From positions 1-53,081 of the forward strand of contig JAFDCZ010000004.1 of assembly GCA_019312665.1 (NCBI GenBank): a stretch of 53,081 bases of DNA, in the 5' to 3' direction. Both the position numbers and the translations under genes were made by a program. The stretch comes from Deltaproteobacteria bacterium (GTDB lineage: Bacteria; Myxococcota_A; UBA9160; UBA6930). This document shows positions 24,746 to 33,498 of the stretch, one piece after another. Position 1 is the stretch's first letter. Every line of letters starts with the position of its first letter. Under the pieces are notes generated by a model. The model did not search any database. It was not told the origin of the DNA and saw only the letters and a list, made by a program, of their open reading frames with translations.

Positions 24746-26152
24746 ATGCATGCCAGGTACCGGATCGCCGCCTTGCCCTTGTTCGCTGTCGCGATCACCT
24801 GCGCGACCCCTGCAGAGCCGCCGATGCTCCCTTCCGTGGTCTCGTCTCCGGTGTCTCTCGGTAGCGGCGAGGTGCGCATCACTCATCAGGTCGTCGTTCT
24901 CCTCGATGGCTCGGGAACCATGCACGATCGGGGCAGCTTCCCGGTGGCTTCCCAGCTCACGCGATCCTTCGTAGCGGGGCTGCCCGCCAAGAACGCAGCA
25001 ACCCGAGCCGGCGGCCCCGCCGACTACCTGGCGTCCTTCACGGGTTTCCAATCCACGTCCTTCCTGCCGGGCGCTCCAGCGGCCACGGCTTTCGATTCGG
25101 CCTCGATGCAAACAGGCGCGGACGCTTTCCAGTCGCGGACGGGCACGTTCACGCCGATCCCGTACACGCTGCGCCTCGCCCATGATGCCATTCGCGCCGG
25201 CTCCCTGCGCAAAGCCGTGGTGCTCGTGAGCGATGGCCTGGGCGACAATGGCAGCGGGCCGAACGAGGCGATGCAGGAGGAGGCCCTGGTGCTCGCCAAG
25301 GCGATGATCGCGGACAGCGAGGGAGAGGTCTGCCTGTGGGCCGTGCATGTCGGACAGGATGCCCCGGGCGATCCGGTCTCGGGTGAAAAGCTGATGCGCG
25401 ATCTCGGGCAGCTCAGTCCCTGCGGCGGTTTCCGGAAGGGCGAGGAACTCGTGGCGGCGTCCGGTGCATCTGGCAGTAGCGGTGTGTTGCAGCTGGTACG
25501 AGACGTGATGTTAGGCAGTTCGGGTGAGCGGGGCGTTGGCCCGGACATCGGCAGTTGTGAAGGTCTTACGTTCAGCTTGAACTTCCTCTTCAACCAGTAC
25601 TCGTTGTGCCACGTCCGAGCCCAGGGCGACTCGGCAGAGGGCTACTCCCAGAGCCTTGCCGCGAATCGCAGCCGCAAGGAACGGCCCGGGGCATGTGAGG
25701 ATGCGTTGGGCCCGCGTCAGGTGAGGGCGATCCTGCCGAAGGTCATTGAGGCGCTGCGTGAATGCCCGGATGATCCCATCTACATCACCGGTCGCACCGA
25801 TACGGTAGACACGCCCGGCTACAACCAATGCCTCTCGGAGCTACGTGCCTGGGAACTGCGCAGCTACCTCGCGAAGCAGCTCGAAGGCGCGGCCGAGCCC
25901 GGCATTCGTGAGCTCTTCTTGAAGCGCTCAAAGGTAGTTGGTCTCGGTGAATCGACCTTCCAGCAGCCCGTGCGCCCGGAGTGTGGCGAGCCGGACAACG
26001 CAGAGGCCCGGGGTCAGATGCGGCGAACCGAGATCCTGACCGGCCGCCTGCTACGAGGTGAAATCCCCGCTGGCGTCCAACCCATCACCAGCCCGCCCGC
26101 CGGGCTTGCGGAGTGCCGAGCCCGCAGAGGCGCCGCCCGCGACTGCCGCTAG
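24746..26152 (+). CDS. vWA-domain lipoprotein with OmpA-like C-terminus
   Basis: 468 residues from ATG 24746 (GGAGG 10 bases upstream). A signal ends in a lipobox-like AITC (Cys19). Residues about 50-260 form a von Willebrand A domain with the metal site DGSGT and a later LVSDGLGDNG. The C-terminal part contains ITGRTDTVDTPGYNQCLSE, the strand-helix-Asp pattern of peptidoglycan-binding OmpA-like domains. It is probably anchored in the outer membrane and attached to the wall. The end converges on a hairpin terminator. Confidence 0.75.
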   Translation: MHARYRIAALPLFAVAITCATPAEPPMLPSVVSSPVSLGSGEVRITHQVVVLLDGSGTMHDRGSFPVASQLTRSFVAGLPAKNAATRAGGPADYLASFTGFQSTSFLPGAPAATAFDSASMQTGADAFQSRTGTFTPIPYTLRLAHDAIRAGSLRKAVVLVSDGLGDNGSGPNEAMQEEALVLAKAMIADSEGEVCLWAVHVGQDAPGDPVSGEKLMRDLGQLSPCGGFRKGEELVAASGASGSSGVLQLVRDVMLGSSGERGVGPDIGSCEGLTFSLNFLFNQYSLCHVRAQGDSAEGYSQSLAANRSRKERPGACEDALGPRQVRAILPKVIEALRECPDDPIYITGRTDTVDTPGYNQCLSELRAWELRSYLAKQLEGAAEPGIRELFLKRSKVVGLGESTFQQPVRPECGEPDNAEARGQMRRTEILTGRLLRGEIPAGVQPITSPPAGLAECRARRGAARDCR

Positions 26153-26165
26153 ACGAGAACCTCAG

Positions 26166-26195
26166 AATCGGGGACGCCGGAGAACGTCCCCGATT
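26166..26195. terminator. Bidirectional hairpin terminator
   Basis: Perfect 11-bp arms AATCGGGGACG (26166-26176) and CGTCCCCGATT (26185-26195) enclose an 8-base loop between two convergent genes (vWA protein and the small secreted protein). T residues close the plus-strand side, and the symmetric AATC/GATT ends allow reading in either direction. Confidence 0.8.
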
Positions 26196-26206
26196 TCGGG
26201 GTTTCC

Positions 26207-26593
26207 CTACTCGGCGACGACGCGCGCGCGCGAGCGCTTGATGGCGCCGTTGATCGGCGTCAGCGTTTCGTAGCGGTAGCTGCCCGCCTCGAGGTTGCAG
26301 AGCAGCTCGGAACCGGGTTGGACGGCGAACTGGCCCGGGCGTGTGCGGTGGACACCGCCGCTCATCTCGCAATCCACCCGGTTGACATCCCGGCGATGGA
26401 AAACGACCCGGGTCGTCTGCGAGGCATCGTTTCGGAAGACCACCTGCTGGTTGGCAGGTACCTCGGCACGAGCGCCGGCGACGGCCGGCAGCACCACCAG
26501 CGCGGCGCGGGGGCCCGCCAGGCTCTGGGAGAGGGCCGGCAGGGCGAAGCTCAGGGCGAGAAGTGCGATCGGGGCTCGAAGGATCTGAATCAT
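26207..26593 (-). CDS. Secreted cupredoxin-like protein
   Basis: 128 residues from ATG at 26593; a 22-codon upstream extension is possible but the signal peptide begins here (hydrophobic run, ALSQS cleavage). The mature part is strand-rich (AEVPANQQVVFRN, a Cys near DCEMSG, FHRRDVNRV, and LEAGSYRYETLTP), which gives a cupredoxin-like sandwich outline. The Cys-x-n-His copper set is not clear, so a beta-sandwich without copper is equally possible. It is transcribed divergently from the LysR gene. Confidence 0.6.
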   Translation of the reverse strand: MIQILRAPIALLALSFALPALSQSLAGPRAALVVLPAVAGARAEVPANQQVVFRNDASQTTRVVFHRRDVNRVDCEMSGGVHRTRPGQFAVQPGSELLCNLEAGSYRYETLTPINGAIKRSRARVVAE

Positions 26594-26640
26594 GCTGTTC
26601 TCCTGGACGCGTCCTAGGAACTTCGGAGATTCACGGAATG

Positions 26641-26673
26641 GAAACAATACATCATTCATGATATGATTGTTTC
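26641..26673. promoter_or_regulatory. Imperfect inverted repeat, probable LysR operator
   Basis: GAAACAAT (26641-26648) pairs with ATTGTTTC (26666-26673), with an ATCATTCATGAT core between them, giving a long imperfect dyad. It lies between the divergent secreted-protein and LysR genes, two bases before the LysR start, a normal place for an auto-regulatory LysR site. Confidence 0.6.
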
Positions 26674-26675
26674 AT

Positions 26676-27599
26676 ATGGGAAACGAGGAACGAATCCAGA
26701 ACACCGCAGCCATGCTGGTGTTCTTGGAGGTGATCGAGCGCCGCAGCTTCACGGCTGCGGCGAAGCACTTGGGGCGGTCCAAGGCCTCGGTGAGCAAGGA
26801 GATCGCGGCCTTGGAGATGCGCCTCGGGGCGCAGTTGCTTCGCCGGACCACTCGCACGATGAGCCTCACCGAGATCGGCGAGGCCTTTCACAGGCGTTGC
26901 CAACGCGTGGCCGAGGAAGCGGAGCTGGCAGAGCTATCGGTGAGCGAGCTGCAAGCCGAGCCGCGGGGCGAGATCCGCATCGCCGCGCCGATGTCTTTTG
27001 GTCAGCGCCGGTTGGCGCCGCTCCTGCCCGGCTTCCTCGAGCGGCATCCGGAGGTGCGTATCGATCTCGATCTCACGGATCGGTTGATCGATCTCGTGCG
27101 CGAGAAATTCGATCTGGCATTGAGGATCGGCTTCCTGCGTGATTCGAGTCTGGTCGCCAGGAAGGTGGGAACGCTGCGGTTGGTGGTCTGCGCTTCTCCT
27201 GCCTACTTGAAAGCCCACGGCACGCCGGAGACGCCGGAGGACCTGGTTGGCCATGAGTGCCACGGCTATGTCCCGCCGCCCGACGGCTGGCAGTTCGACG
27301 CTGGACAGAAGGTGACGATCCGTGGACGTCTCAACATCGACAACGGGGATGCCCTCGCCCAGACCGCCCTTGCCGACGCAGGGATCGTCTACCTGCCCGT
27401 TTTCATCGTGGCGGACGAGTTGCGCGCGGGTCGACTGGTGCCGATCCTGGAGGAGCACACCCGCGAGAGGGAAGGAGGAATCTGGGCCGTGTATCCGGCC
27501 AATCGTCACCTCTCACCGAAGGTACGCGCGTTCATCGACTACATGGTCGAGGCGATGAGCCATTCACCTGACTGGAATGAGGTCGCACCTCCGGCGTGA
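26676..27599 (+). CDS. LysR-type transcriptional regulator
   Basis: 307 residues. The helix-turn-helix covers about 18-50 (FTAAAKHLGRSKASVSKEI), followed by the linker helix and the effector-binding domain with RIAAPMSFGQRRL and LVVCASPAYLKAHG, the layout of CrgA/DmlR-like members. ATG 26676 directly follows an imperfect inverted repeat, so autoregulation is likely. The neighbour on the left is a divergently transcribed secreted protein, a common LysR target arrangement; the inducer is unknown. Confidence 0.92.
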   Translation: MGNEERIQNTAAMLVFLEVIERRSFTAAAKHLGRSKASVSKEIAALEMRLGAQLLRRTTRTMSLTEIGEAFHRRCQRVAEEAELAELSVSELQAEPRGEIRIAAPMSFGQRRLAPLLPGFLERHPEVRIDLDLTDRLIDLVREKFDLALRIGFLRDSSLVARKVGTLRLVVCASPAYLKAHGTPETPEDLVGHECHGYVPPPDGWQFDAGQKVTIRGRLNIDNGDALAQTALADAGIVYLPVFIVADELRAGRLVPILEEHTREREGGIWAVYPANRHLSPKVRAFIDYMVEAMSHSPDWNEVAPPA

Positions 27600-27629
27600 C
27601 CCAAGGGGCATGGCGTAGACTCGCCCGCC

Positions 27630-28538
27630 ATGGCAAGCGGAAGCAATCCGATCCGGGCGATCTTCTACGCGTTCTTCGCCAACCTGGCGATCGCCGTGGC
27701 CAAGACGGCCGCCGCAATCTACACCGGCTCCTCGAGCATGACGGCCGAAGCGATCCATTCCTTCGCCGATTCGGGCAACCAGCTCCTGCTGCTGGTGGGC
27801 CTGAAGGGAGCGCAGAAGCCATCGGATCAAGAGCATCCCCTCGGCTACGGGAAGGTCACGTACTTCTGGAGCTTCATCGTTGCGCTGTTGCTGTTCAGTG
27901 TCGGCGGCCTCTTCTCCCTCTACGAAGGCTGGCACAAGCTCCATGACAGCGGCCCGATCGAGAACGGTTGGGTGGCCCTGGTCGTGCTCGGCTTCTCCAT
28001 CGTGTTGGAAGCCATCAGCATGCGCGGCTGTCTGGTCGAGGTGAACAAGATCCGGGGCAATCAAAGCCTCTGGAGCTGGTTGTATCGCTCGCGAAACTCG
28101 GAGCTCGTCGTCGTGTTTGGCGAAGACCTGGCGGCGCTCGTCGGTCTGGGACTCGCCCTCCTCTTCGTGACGGTCGCGTTGACGACCGGGAACCCGGTCT
28201 ACGATGCCTACGGATCGATCTCGATCGGCATTCTCCTCGTGATCGTCGCGCTCTTCGTTGCGAGCCGGGTCGCAAACCTCTTGATCGGCCGTTCCGCGGA
28301 TCCGGACGTGACAGCCGCCATCGCTCGGGAGCTCGAACGCAGCCCGTACATCCTCGAAGTCTTCAACATCATCACCCTCCAGGTCGGCCCCCAGATCATG
28401 CTCGCTGCAAAGCTGCGAATGACGCCCGGCCTGAGCCTCGGCGAAGCCATCGAGCACATCAACGAACTGGAACGCCATCTGCGCGTGCAGGTTCCCGAGC
28501 TGGGTTGGCTCTTCATGGAACCCGATTGCCAGGACTGA
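27630..28538 (+). CDS. CDF-family divalent cation transporter
   Basis: 302 residues with six hydrophobic segments. The first metal-site helix has H43-x3-D47 (AIHSFADSG), and the segment SELVVVFGEDLAALVGLG holds acidic residues of the second half-site. A cytoplasmic C-terminal domain (about 215-300) follows, as in ZitB/FieF exporters. CDF proteins export Zn, Fe or Mn. It starts 30 bp after the LysR gene and could be its target, but the operator points the other way. Confidence 0.9.
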   Translation: MASGSNPIRAIFYAFFANLAIAVAKTAAAIYTGSSSMTAEAIHSFADSGNQLLLLVGLKGAQKPSDQEHPLGYGKVTYFWSFIVALLLFSVGGLFSLYEGWHKLHDSGPIENGWVALVVLGFSIVLEAISMRGCLVEVNKIRGNQSLWSWLYRSRNSELVVVFGEDLAALVGLGLALLFVTVALTTGNPVYDAYGSISIGILLVIVALFVASRVANLLIGRSADPDVTAAIARELERSPYILEVFNIITLQVGPQIMLAAKLRMTPGLSLGEAIEHINELERHLRVQVPELGWLFMEPDCQD

Positions 28539-28695
28539 TGCTTTCGCCGGCAAGCCGGTTCCTTGGCGTAAAGTAGCGCGGGCTGGTCATGCGGCGTGGC
28601 AGGCCGAGCCGAATCGGCCCGTCAGTTTCTGGCTTTGCCTTCTACCGCGACTCTTCGAGCGATCGGGTCTATGCTGCCCAGAGCTGGAGGTCTTC
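28539..28695. other. Intergenic region, nothing recognised
   Basis: 157 bp with no open frame of interest and no clear RNA or hairpin. Confidence 0.4.
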
Positions 28696-29505
28696 ATGTT
28701 TGGACGTCGCGCCGACGCTACCCGGGTTCGCAACCTCTCGATGGTGCGCCGCTTCATGCCGTTCATCTCGCCGCGGCGGAGCGAATCCCTGGTCTACTTC
28801 GACGGTGAGATCGAGGTCGCAGCGGCATTCCGCTTCTTGGACGAGCGCAATGCGAACCGTCCCAACGATCGAAAGATGACGCTCTTCCACCTCTATCTGC
28901 GCTCGTTGGCGATGAACTTCCACTCGCGACCGAACGTCAACCGCTTCACCCAAGGAGGGCATCTCTGGCAGCGCACGGGGGTGTGGCTCACCTTCAGTGC
29001 GATCCAGGAAATCGTGGAGGGGGCGAAGCTCCTGACCGTGAAGCGGGAGTTCGACGAGCACGAGAGCCTCGACGAGATGACGGACGCGGTTCTCGACCGT
29101 CTCACTCGCCAGCGCGCCGGAGAGAAAACCACGAGCGACAAAGAGATGAAGCTCGCGCTCGATCTCTTGCCTCCGTTCTTGATCCGACTCGTGATGAAAT
29201 TGCTCGACCTCGCCGACTACCATGGTTTGCTGCCCAGAACGATGATCGAGGGCGACCCCATGTTCACTTCGGTCTTCGTCGCAAACCTGGGCTCCCTCGA
29301 CATGGATCCTGGCTACCACCACCTCTGGGAGCACGGCACCTGCCCGGTCTTTGCGATGCTGGGCCGCGTGAAACAGCGCCCCGATGGCGTGCGTGTGCTG
29401 CCTGTTCGATACACCTACGATGAACGGATCGAGGACGGCCTGTACGCTGGCATGACGCTGGCGAACGTGAAGGAGTCCCTCGAGAATCCGGAGAAGCTCG
29501 TCTAA
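28696..29505 (+). CDS. 2-oxoacid dehydrogenase E2-like acyltransferase, catalytic His missing
   Basis: 269 residues. The sequence follows the catalytic domain of dihydrolipoyl acyltransferases (CAT-like fold): a KMTLFHLYLRSLA helix, NFHSRPNVNRF, TSVFVANLGSL, and near the C-terminus a DHRxxDG-type block. Here it reads DERIEDG, so the catalytic His is Glu243 while Asp247 and Gly248 remain. Lipoyl domain and peripheral-binding domain are absent. The gene is therefore a stand-alone relative, probably without the usual transacylase chemistry. Neighbours do not reveal a role. Confidence 0.75.
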   Translation: MFGRRADATRVRNLSMVRRFMPFISPRRSESLVYFDGEIEVAAAFRFLDERNANRPNDRKMTLFHLYLRSLAMNFHSRPNVNRFTQGGHLWQRTGVWLTFSAIQEIVEGAKLLTVKREFDEHESLDEMTDAVLDRLTRQRAGEKTTSDKEMKLALDLLPPFLIRLVMKLLDLADYHGLLPRTMIEGDPMFTSVFVANLGSLDMDPGYHHLWEHGTCPVFAMLGRVKQRPDGVRVLPVRYTYDERIEDGLYAGMTLANVKESLENPEKLV

Positions 29506-29642
29506 GAGGGTCCCCCCGGTTTCGGAAGGGGCTTCGTAGCGCCCGATTCGGGCACGATGCCTTCAGGCCTGGAGAGTTCCGCGCAGCCGGATTCGCGGCG
29601 CTAGCATGCGACATTGCTGCGCCATGCATGCGAGGAGTTCCG

Positions 29643-30617
29643 ATGAGTCACGCGATCGTCATTCATGAAACAGGGGATGCCTCCTCGCTGCGCTGGGAGC
29701 CGCACGATCCGGGCGAGCCGGGGCCTGGTCAAGTCCGTGTCGCGCTGCGCGCTGCCGGCGTCAACTTCATCGATGTCTACTTTCGATCCGGGTTGTACCC
29801 GCGGCCCCTCCCCTTCGTCGCGGGGCTCGAGGGCGCCGGCGTCGTAGAAGCCATGGGTCCATCGGTCGAGGGGCTCGCGGTTGGCGACCGGGTGGCATGG
29901 GCAGCGGCGCCCGGCTCGTATGCAGAAGCCGTGAACGCACACGCTGGTAGCCTCGTGAAGATTCCCGAAGCTGTTTCCTTCGAGGTCGCCGCGGCAGTCA
30001 TGTTGCAAGGCATGACCGCCCACTACCTGATGAACGGCTGTCGAACGACGGCAGAGGGAGACGTTGCGCTGGTGCACGCTGCTGCCGGCGGCGTGGGTCT
30101 GGTTCTGATCCAATTGTTGAAGCAGGCGGGCGCAATCGTGATTGGCACCTGCGGCGCCGCGGAAAAGGTGGAACTCGCTCGTAAGGCCGGTGCCGATCAC
30201 GTGATCCGCTACGACGAGCTCGATTTCCAGGCCGAAGTGGTTGCGTTCACCGATGGGCGAGGTTGCGACGTCGTCTACGATTCAGTCGGCCAGGCGACGT
30301 TCGATGGCAGTCTTGGCTGCGTACGTCCACGAGGCCTGCTCGCGCTATTCGGTCAATCGAGTGGGCCGGTGCCGCCCTTCGATCTCCAACGCCTCAATGC
30401 GGGTGGATCGCAGTTCGTGACGCGCCCGTCCCTCGCGCACTACACCGCAAGCAGGGAAGAGCTCGAAATGCGGTCCGGTGCCATCCTCGGCGCCGTCGCA
30501 GCCGGTAGGCTCGATGTGCGCATCGGTGCGCGCTTCGCGCTGTCCGAAGCTGCGGATGCGCATCGCGCGCTGGAAGGTCGAGGAACGACGGGCAAGGTGA
30601 TCCTGCTTCCCGGCTGA
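29643..30617 (+). CDS. Quinone oxidoreductase (medium-chain dehydrogenase)
   Basis: 324 residues from ATG 29643, preceded by GAGGAG. It has the QOR pattern: N-terminal GroES-like domain with GVNFIDVYFRSG and LEGAGVVEAMG, the coenzyme domain with HAAAGGVGLVLIQL (NADPH binding), and CGAAEKVELARKAGADHVI. No catalytic zinc ligands are present. The family reduces quinones by NADPH. A pseudogene fragment of another MDR protein lies immediately downstream on the opposite strand. Confidence 0.9.
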   Translation: MSHAIVIHETGDASSLRWEPHDPGEPGPGQVRVALRAAGVNFIDVYFRSGLYPRPLPFVAGLEGAGVVEAMGPSVEGLAVGDRVAWAAAPGSYAEAVNAHAGSLVKIPEAVSFEVAAAVMLQGMTAHYLMNGCRTTAEGDVALVHAAAGGVGLVLIQLLKQAGAIVIGTCGAAEKVELARKAGADHVIRYDELDFQAEVVAFTDGRGCDVVYDSVGQATFDGSLGCVRPRGLLALFGQSSGPVPPFDLQRLNAGGSQFVTRPSLAHYTASREELEMRSGAILGAVAAGRLDVRIGARFALSEAADAHRALEGRGTTGKVILLPG

Positions 30618-30628
30618 GGGAAGGTCTC

Positions 30629-31068
30629 CTAGCTGCAATCGATCAAGACTTTGAGGATGCCGGGCTCGCCCGCACGCGAGAGTGCCTGGGTGGCGCGGGC
30701 GAGGGGAAAGGTTTCGGAAACGAGGGGTGCAACGCTCACTCGGCCCTGGGCCAAGGCGTCGAGGGCTGGAGCGAAGGGCCCGCATCGTGAACCCACGACC
30801 TGGATCTCGTTGATGACGAGGGGTGCCAGGTCGAGTTGGAGTCGCTCGGCTACCGTGCTCTTGAGGACCAGGATGCCTCGGGGCCGTGTGGCGGCGATGG
30901 CTTGCTCGAAACCGAGCGGGCTGCCCGTCGCTTCGACGACGAGGTCGGCGTTGGCGGACGCCGGGTCGAAGGTGCCTGCCGGGCAAGTTTCTACGCCTCG
31001 CGCTTCGAGGGAGGCGAGCTTCTCCGGATGCCGTCCAACTGCAGTTACCCGTGCGCCCGTCCCCGCCT
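30629..31068 (-). pseudogene. Truncated zinc-type alcohol dehydrogenase (C-terminal half only)
   Basis: The minus-strand frame reads VTAVGRHPEKLASLEARGV, then DLVVEATGSPLGFEQAI, RGILVLKSTVAE and a normal C-terminus ILKVLIDCS. That is the coenzyme-binding half of a medium-chain alcohol dehydrogenase. Its N-terminal catalytic half is missing: upstream sequence is the end of the APH-type gene, whose stop codon is about 25 bp away. The longer open frame through that gene is a shadow. Best read as a 5'-deleted remnant, left by a deletion between it and the kinase gene. Confidence 0.75.
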
Positions 31069-31092
31069 GTTGACTTGTTTGATTCCGGTGGC

Positions 31093-32220
31093 TCACGAGA
31101 GGGGGTCCCACTCTCCGTTCAGCAGGCCCTCCAGGACGGCGCGATGCGGGATGACGCTGTCCGGATCGTCGCTCGGTTCGGCCTGGCCGAAATGCAGCAT
31201 GCGGCGTTGGATGCGCGACATCACGATGCCGTGACGCAGCGCTGCGTAGGTGAAGTACCAGACGAGATCGCGGGGAGCGCGGCCCGAGGCATGCTCGTAC
31301 GCGGCGGCGACGTCGGCCAGCCGAAGGAAATCGGGCATGCCGGGCTGCCCAGCCATGTCGGCGATGTTCTGAAAGAATGTGTGCATGAAGCACAGCCAGC
31401 CCAGGTCCATCTCGCGCGGGCCGAGGCCGGCCATCTCCCAATCCAGGAGCGCCACGGGCTGGAAGCCGCCATACAAGACGTTTCCGATGCGTGAGTCGCC
31501 CCAGCTGATGACGGTCTCGCCTTCGTCCTCGGGCCAGTTCTCATCCAACCATTCGAAGGTCCGCTCGACGATCGGCTGGCGAACCCCGTCCGCGACGACC
31601 CACGCGTAGAAGTCTCGTTGATTCTGTACGTGACGTCGCAAGGGCGTATCCCCCGCGACATCGAAACCGAGGAACCCGGCGTCGGCTTTGATCGGGTCGA
31701 TCGCGTGAAGCGCGGCGACGGCCTCCACCGTGCCCGTCATCAGCTGCTTCCGTTCAGCCTCGTTCGCTTCCAACAGCCAGCCGGCAAAAAGGTACGGCGG
31801 AATGTCCGGGGGCACCCGCCCGTCGACGCGATCCATTACGAAGAATGGCGCGCCTAGCGCCGCCGGATCCTTTTCGAGCCAGCGCACGCCAGGAACTGGA
31901 ACGCTGCTGTGCTCGGCGATCAGCGCCAGCAGCCGGAACTGACTCTCGAGGTCGTACTTGGGAAAGACGGGAACGTCGCGGAGATCGGGTGCGAGGCGTC
32001 CAACGAGGTGCGAGGTTCGCCTCTCACCGTCCTCGGCCCAGCTCGCGTCGAAGAGCAGGGTCTCGCTCGACATCCCCGTGCCCGAGGGCGCGGAGAGTTC
32101 CGGAATCGTCGGCTCAGCACCTTTGGGAAGGCGTTCGGCGAGCCATCGCTCCAGCCGCTGGCGGGTTTCTTCCCGGTCCAGCGTCGAGCGTTCGACCTTT
32201 GTGAAGTCCAGCTCACTCAC
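31093..32220 (-). CDS. APH-family phosphotransferase
   Basis: 375 residues. The kinase lobes are clear: FDASWAEDG strand, LGAPFFVMDRVDGR hinge, then the catalytic loop WGDSRIGNVLYGG with Asp and Asn, and ALLDWEMAGLGPREMDLGW (DWE as the metal Asp). The family phosphorylates small molecules, often alcohols or acyl compounds, and many members sit near acyl-CoA dehydrogenase genes. The substrate is unknown here. It is a minus-strand gene starting 6 bp from the ABC1-type gene's stop. Confidence 0.85.
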   Translation of the reverse strand: MSELDFTKVERSTLDREETRQRLERWLAERLPKGAEPTIPELSAPSGTGMSSETLLFDASWAEDGERRTSHLVGRLAPDLRDVPVFPKYDLESQFRLLALIAEHSSVPVPGVRWLEKDPAALGAPFFVMDRVDGRVPPDIPPYLFAGWLLEANEAERKQLMTGTVEAVAALHAIDPIKADAGFLGFDVAGDTPLRRHVQNQRDFYAWVVADGVRQPIVERTFEWLDENWPEDEGETVISWGDSRIGNVLYGGFQPVALLDWEMAGLGPREMDLGWLCFMHTFFQNIADMAGQPGMPDFLRLADVAAAYEHASGRAPRDLVWYFTYAALRHGIVMSRIQRRMLHFGQAEPSDDPDSVIPHRAVLEGLLNGEWDPLS

Positions 32221-32226
32221 CTGGAC

Positions 32227-33498
32227 TCAACCGCCTCCCATGGCCTGCAGGACGTTGGCCCTGGCTCCGAGGGTGTGGGCAATACCGGAGAGCATGCCAA
32301 AGCTCCGCCCGACCAGGACGAAATCGCTGGGGATCGCAACGAGCGGGTCTTCGCGAACCGCGTCGAACATCTCGTCGGTCATTTCCTCGGTGAACTCGCC
32401 TTCGAAGCGACCGGTTTCGCTGCGGTCGAGCATGCGGCGGGCAATCTGGACGAAGTGGGAAGTGTCGCCGGTCTTGGTTCGAAATCCGAGTTCCTGGAAG
32501 GCGCGGATCATCGCGGCTTCACTGCGCGTCATCATCGAGAACATCAATTCGAAGATGCCCAACCCGAAACCCTCGGGTAGCTCCTTCGAAAGACCAAAAT
32601 CGAGCAGTACGAGCTGGCGATCCTTCGTGACGAACAGGTTCCCCGGATGTGGATCCGCCTGGAAGAAGCCAGCCCCCATGATCATGCGCACCCAGACCGC
32701 CATCAGATCCTGCACGACATCCGCCGGATCGATGCCAGCAGCTTTGAGGGCCGCAGCATCGGTGATCTTCATTCCGCCGACCTTTTCCATCACCAGCACA
32801 CGTCGCGTGCTCCACTCGCGATGGATCTCGGGAACCTTGACGCCGTCGTCGTCCTTGAAGAGCTCCCGAACGCGATCCGCGCTGTCGGCCTCGCGCAGGA
32901 AATCGAGCTCGAAGCCGATGTGTTTGGTCATTTCGTTCAGCAGCGGCATGAGCGGGAGCGGCTGGGGCTCGAAGCGTTCGTACACCCTGCAGGCGCGCTT
33001 CATGTTGCGGATGTCGAGCTGGATGATCTCCTCGATGTCCGGGTACTGAACCTTCACGGCCACCTCGCGTCCATCGTGGAGCCGTCCGAGGTGGACCTGG
33101 GCGAGGGAGGCCGCAGCAACCGGTTGCTCGTCGAGGGCGGCGAAGACCTCGGGAATCGGCCGGCCGAGTTCCTGCTCGATGGTTTCCTTCACGACCGCGA
33201 AAGGTTTTGCAGGAACCGCATCGTGGAGCTGCTTCAGCTCTTCGATGAAGGCCGGCGGAAAGACATCCGAACGCGTCGCAATGAACTGGCAGCTCTTGAT
33301 GATCACGCCGCGCATGGCCAACGCGGTGGCGAGCACCACCTTGGCAGCCCGTTCGTGGGTGGGGTCGAGCTCGGGTCCCTTCAACGCCGGCCGCCCGAGC
33401 AGGCGGCGTGTGTAGACCGGGACCTTGTAGATGAGCCAGAGCCGCGCAACCGTTCGCGCGACCAGCGCGCTGCGCCGGATTCGTGTCCAGGGCTTCAT
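32227..33498 (-). CDS. ABC1/UbiB-family atypical kinase
   Basis: 423 residues from ATG at 33498; the longer upstream frame is rejected because it overlaps the coupled gene. The ABC1 hallmarks are present: KxGQ-like block KSCQFIATRSDVFP, AAASLAQVHLGRL (Ala-rich loop), VAVKVQYPD with the Lys, ELDFLREAD and the catalytic FQADPHPGNLF plus LLDFGLSKEL. These kinases are linked to quinone and lipid metabolism. It overlaps the preceding minus-strand gene by 4 bp, indicating an operon with the ferritin-like protein. Confidence 0.92.
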   Translation of the reverse strand: MKPWTRIRRSALVARTVARLWLIYKVPVYTRRLLGRPALKGPELDPTHERAAKVVLATALAMRGVIIKSCQFIATRSDVFPPAFIEELKQLHDAVPAKPFAVVKETIEQELGRPIPEVFAALDEQPVAAASLAQVHLGRLHDGREVAVKVQYPDIEEIIQLDIRNMKRACRVYERFEPQPLPLMPLLNEMTKHIGFELDFLREADSADRVRELFKDDDGVKVPEIHREWSTRRVLVMEKVGGMKITDAAALKAAGIDPADVVQDLMAVWVRMIMGAGFFQADPHPGNLFVTKDRQLVLLDFGLSKELPEGFGLGIFELMFSMMTRSEAAMIRAFQELGFRTKTGDTSHFVQIARRMLDRSETGRFEGEFTEEMTDEMFDAVREDPLVAIPSDFVLVGRSFGMLSGIAHTLGARANVLQAMGGG

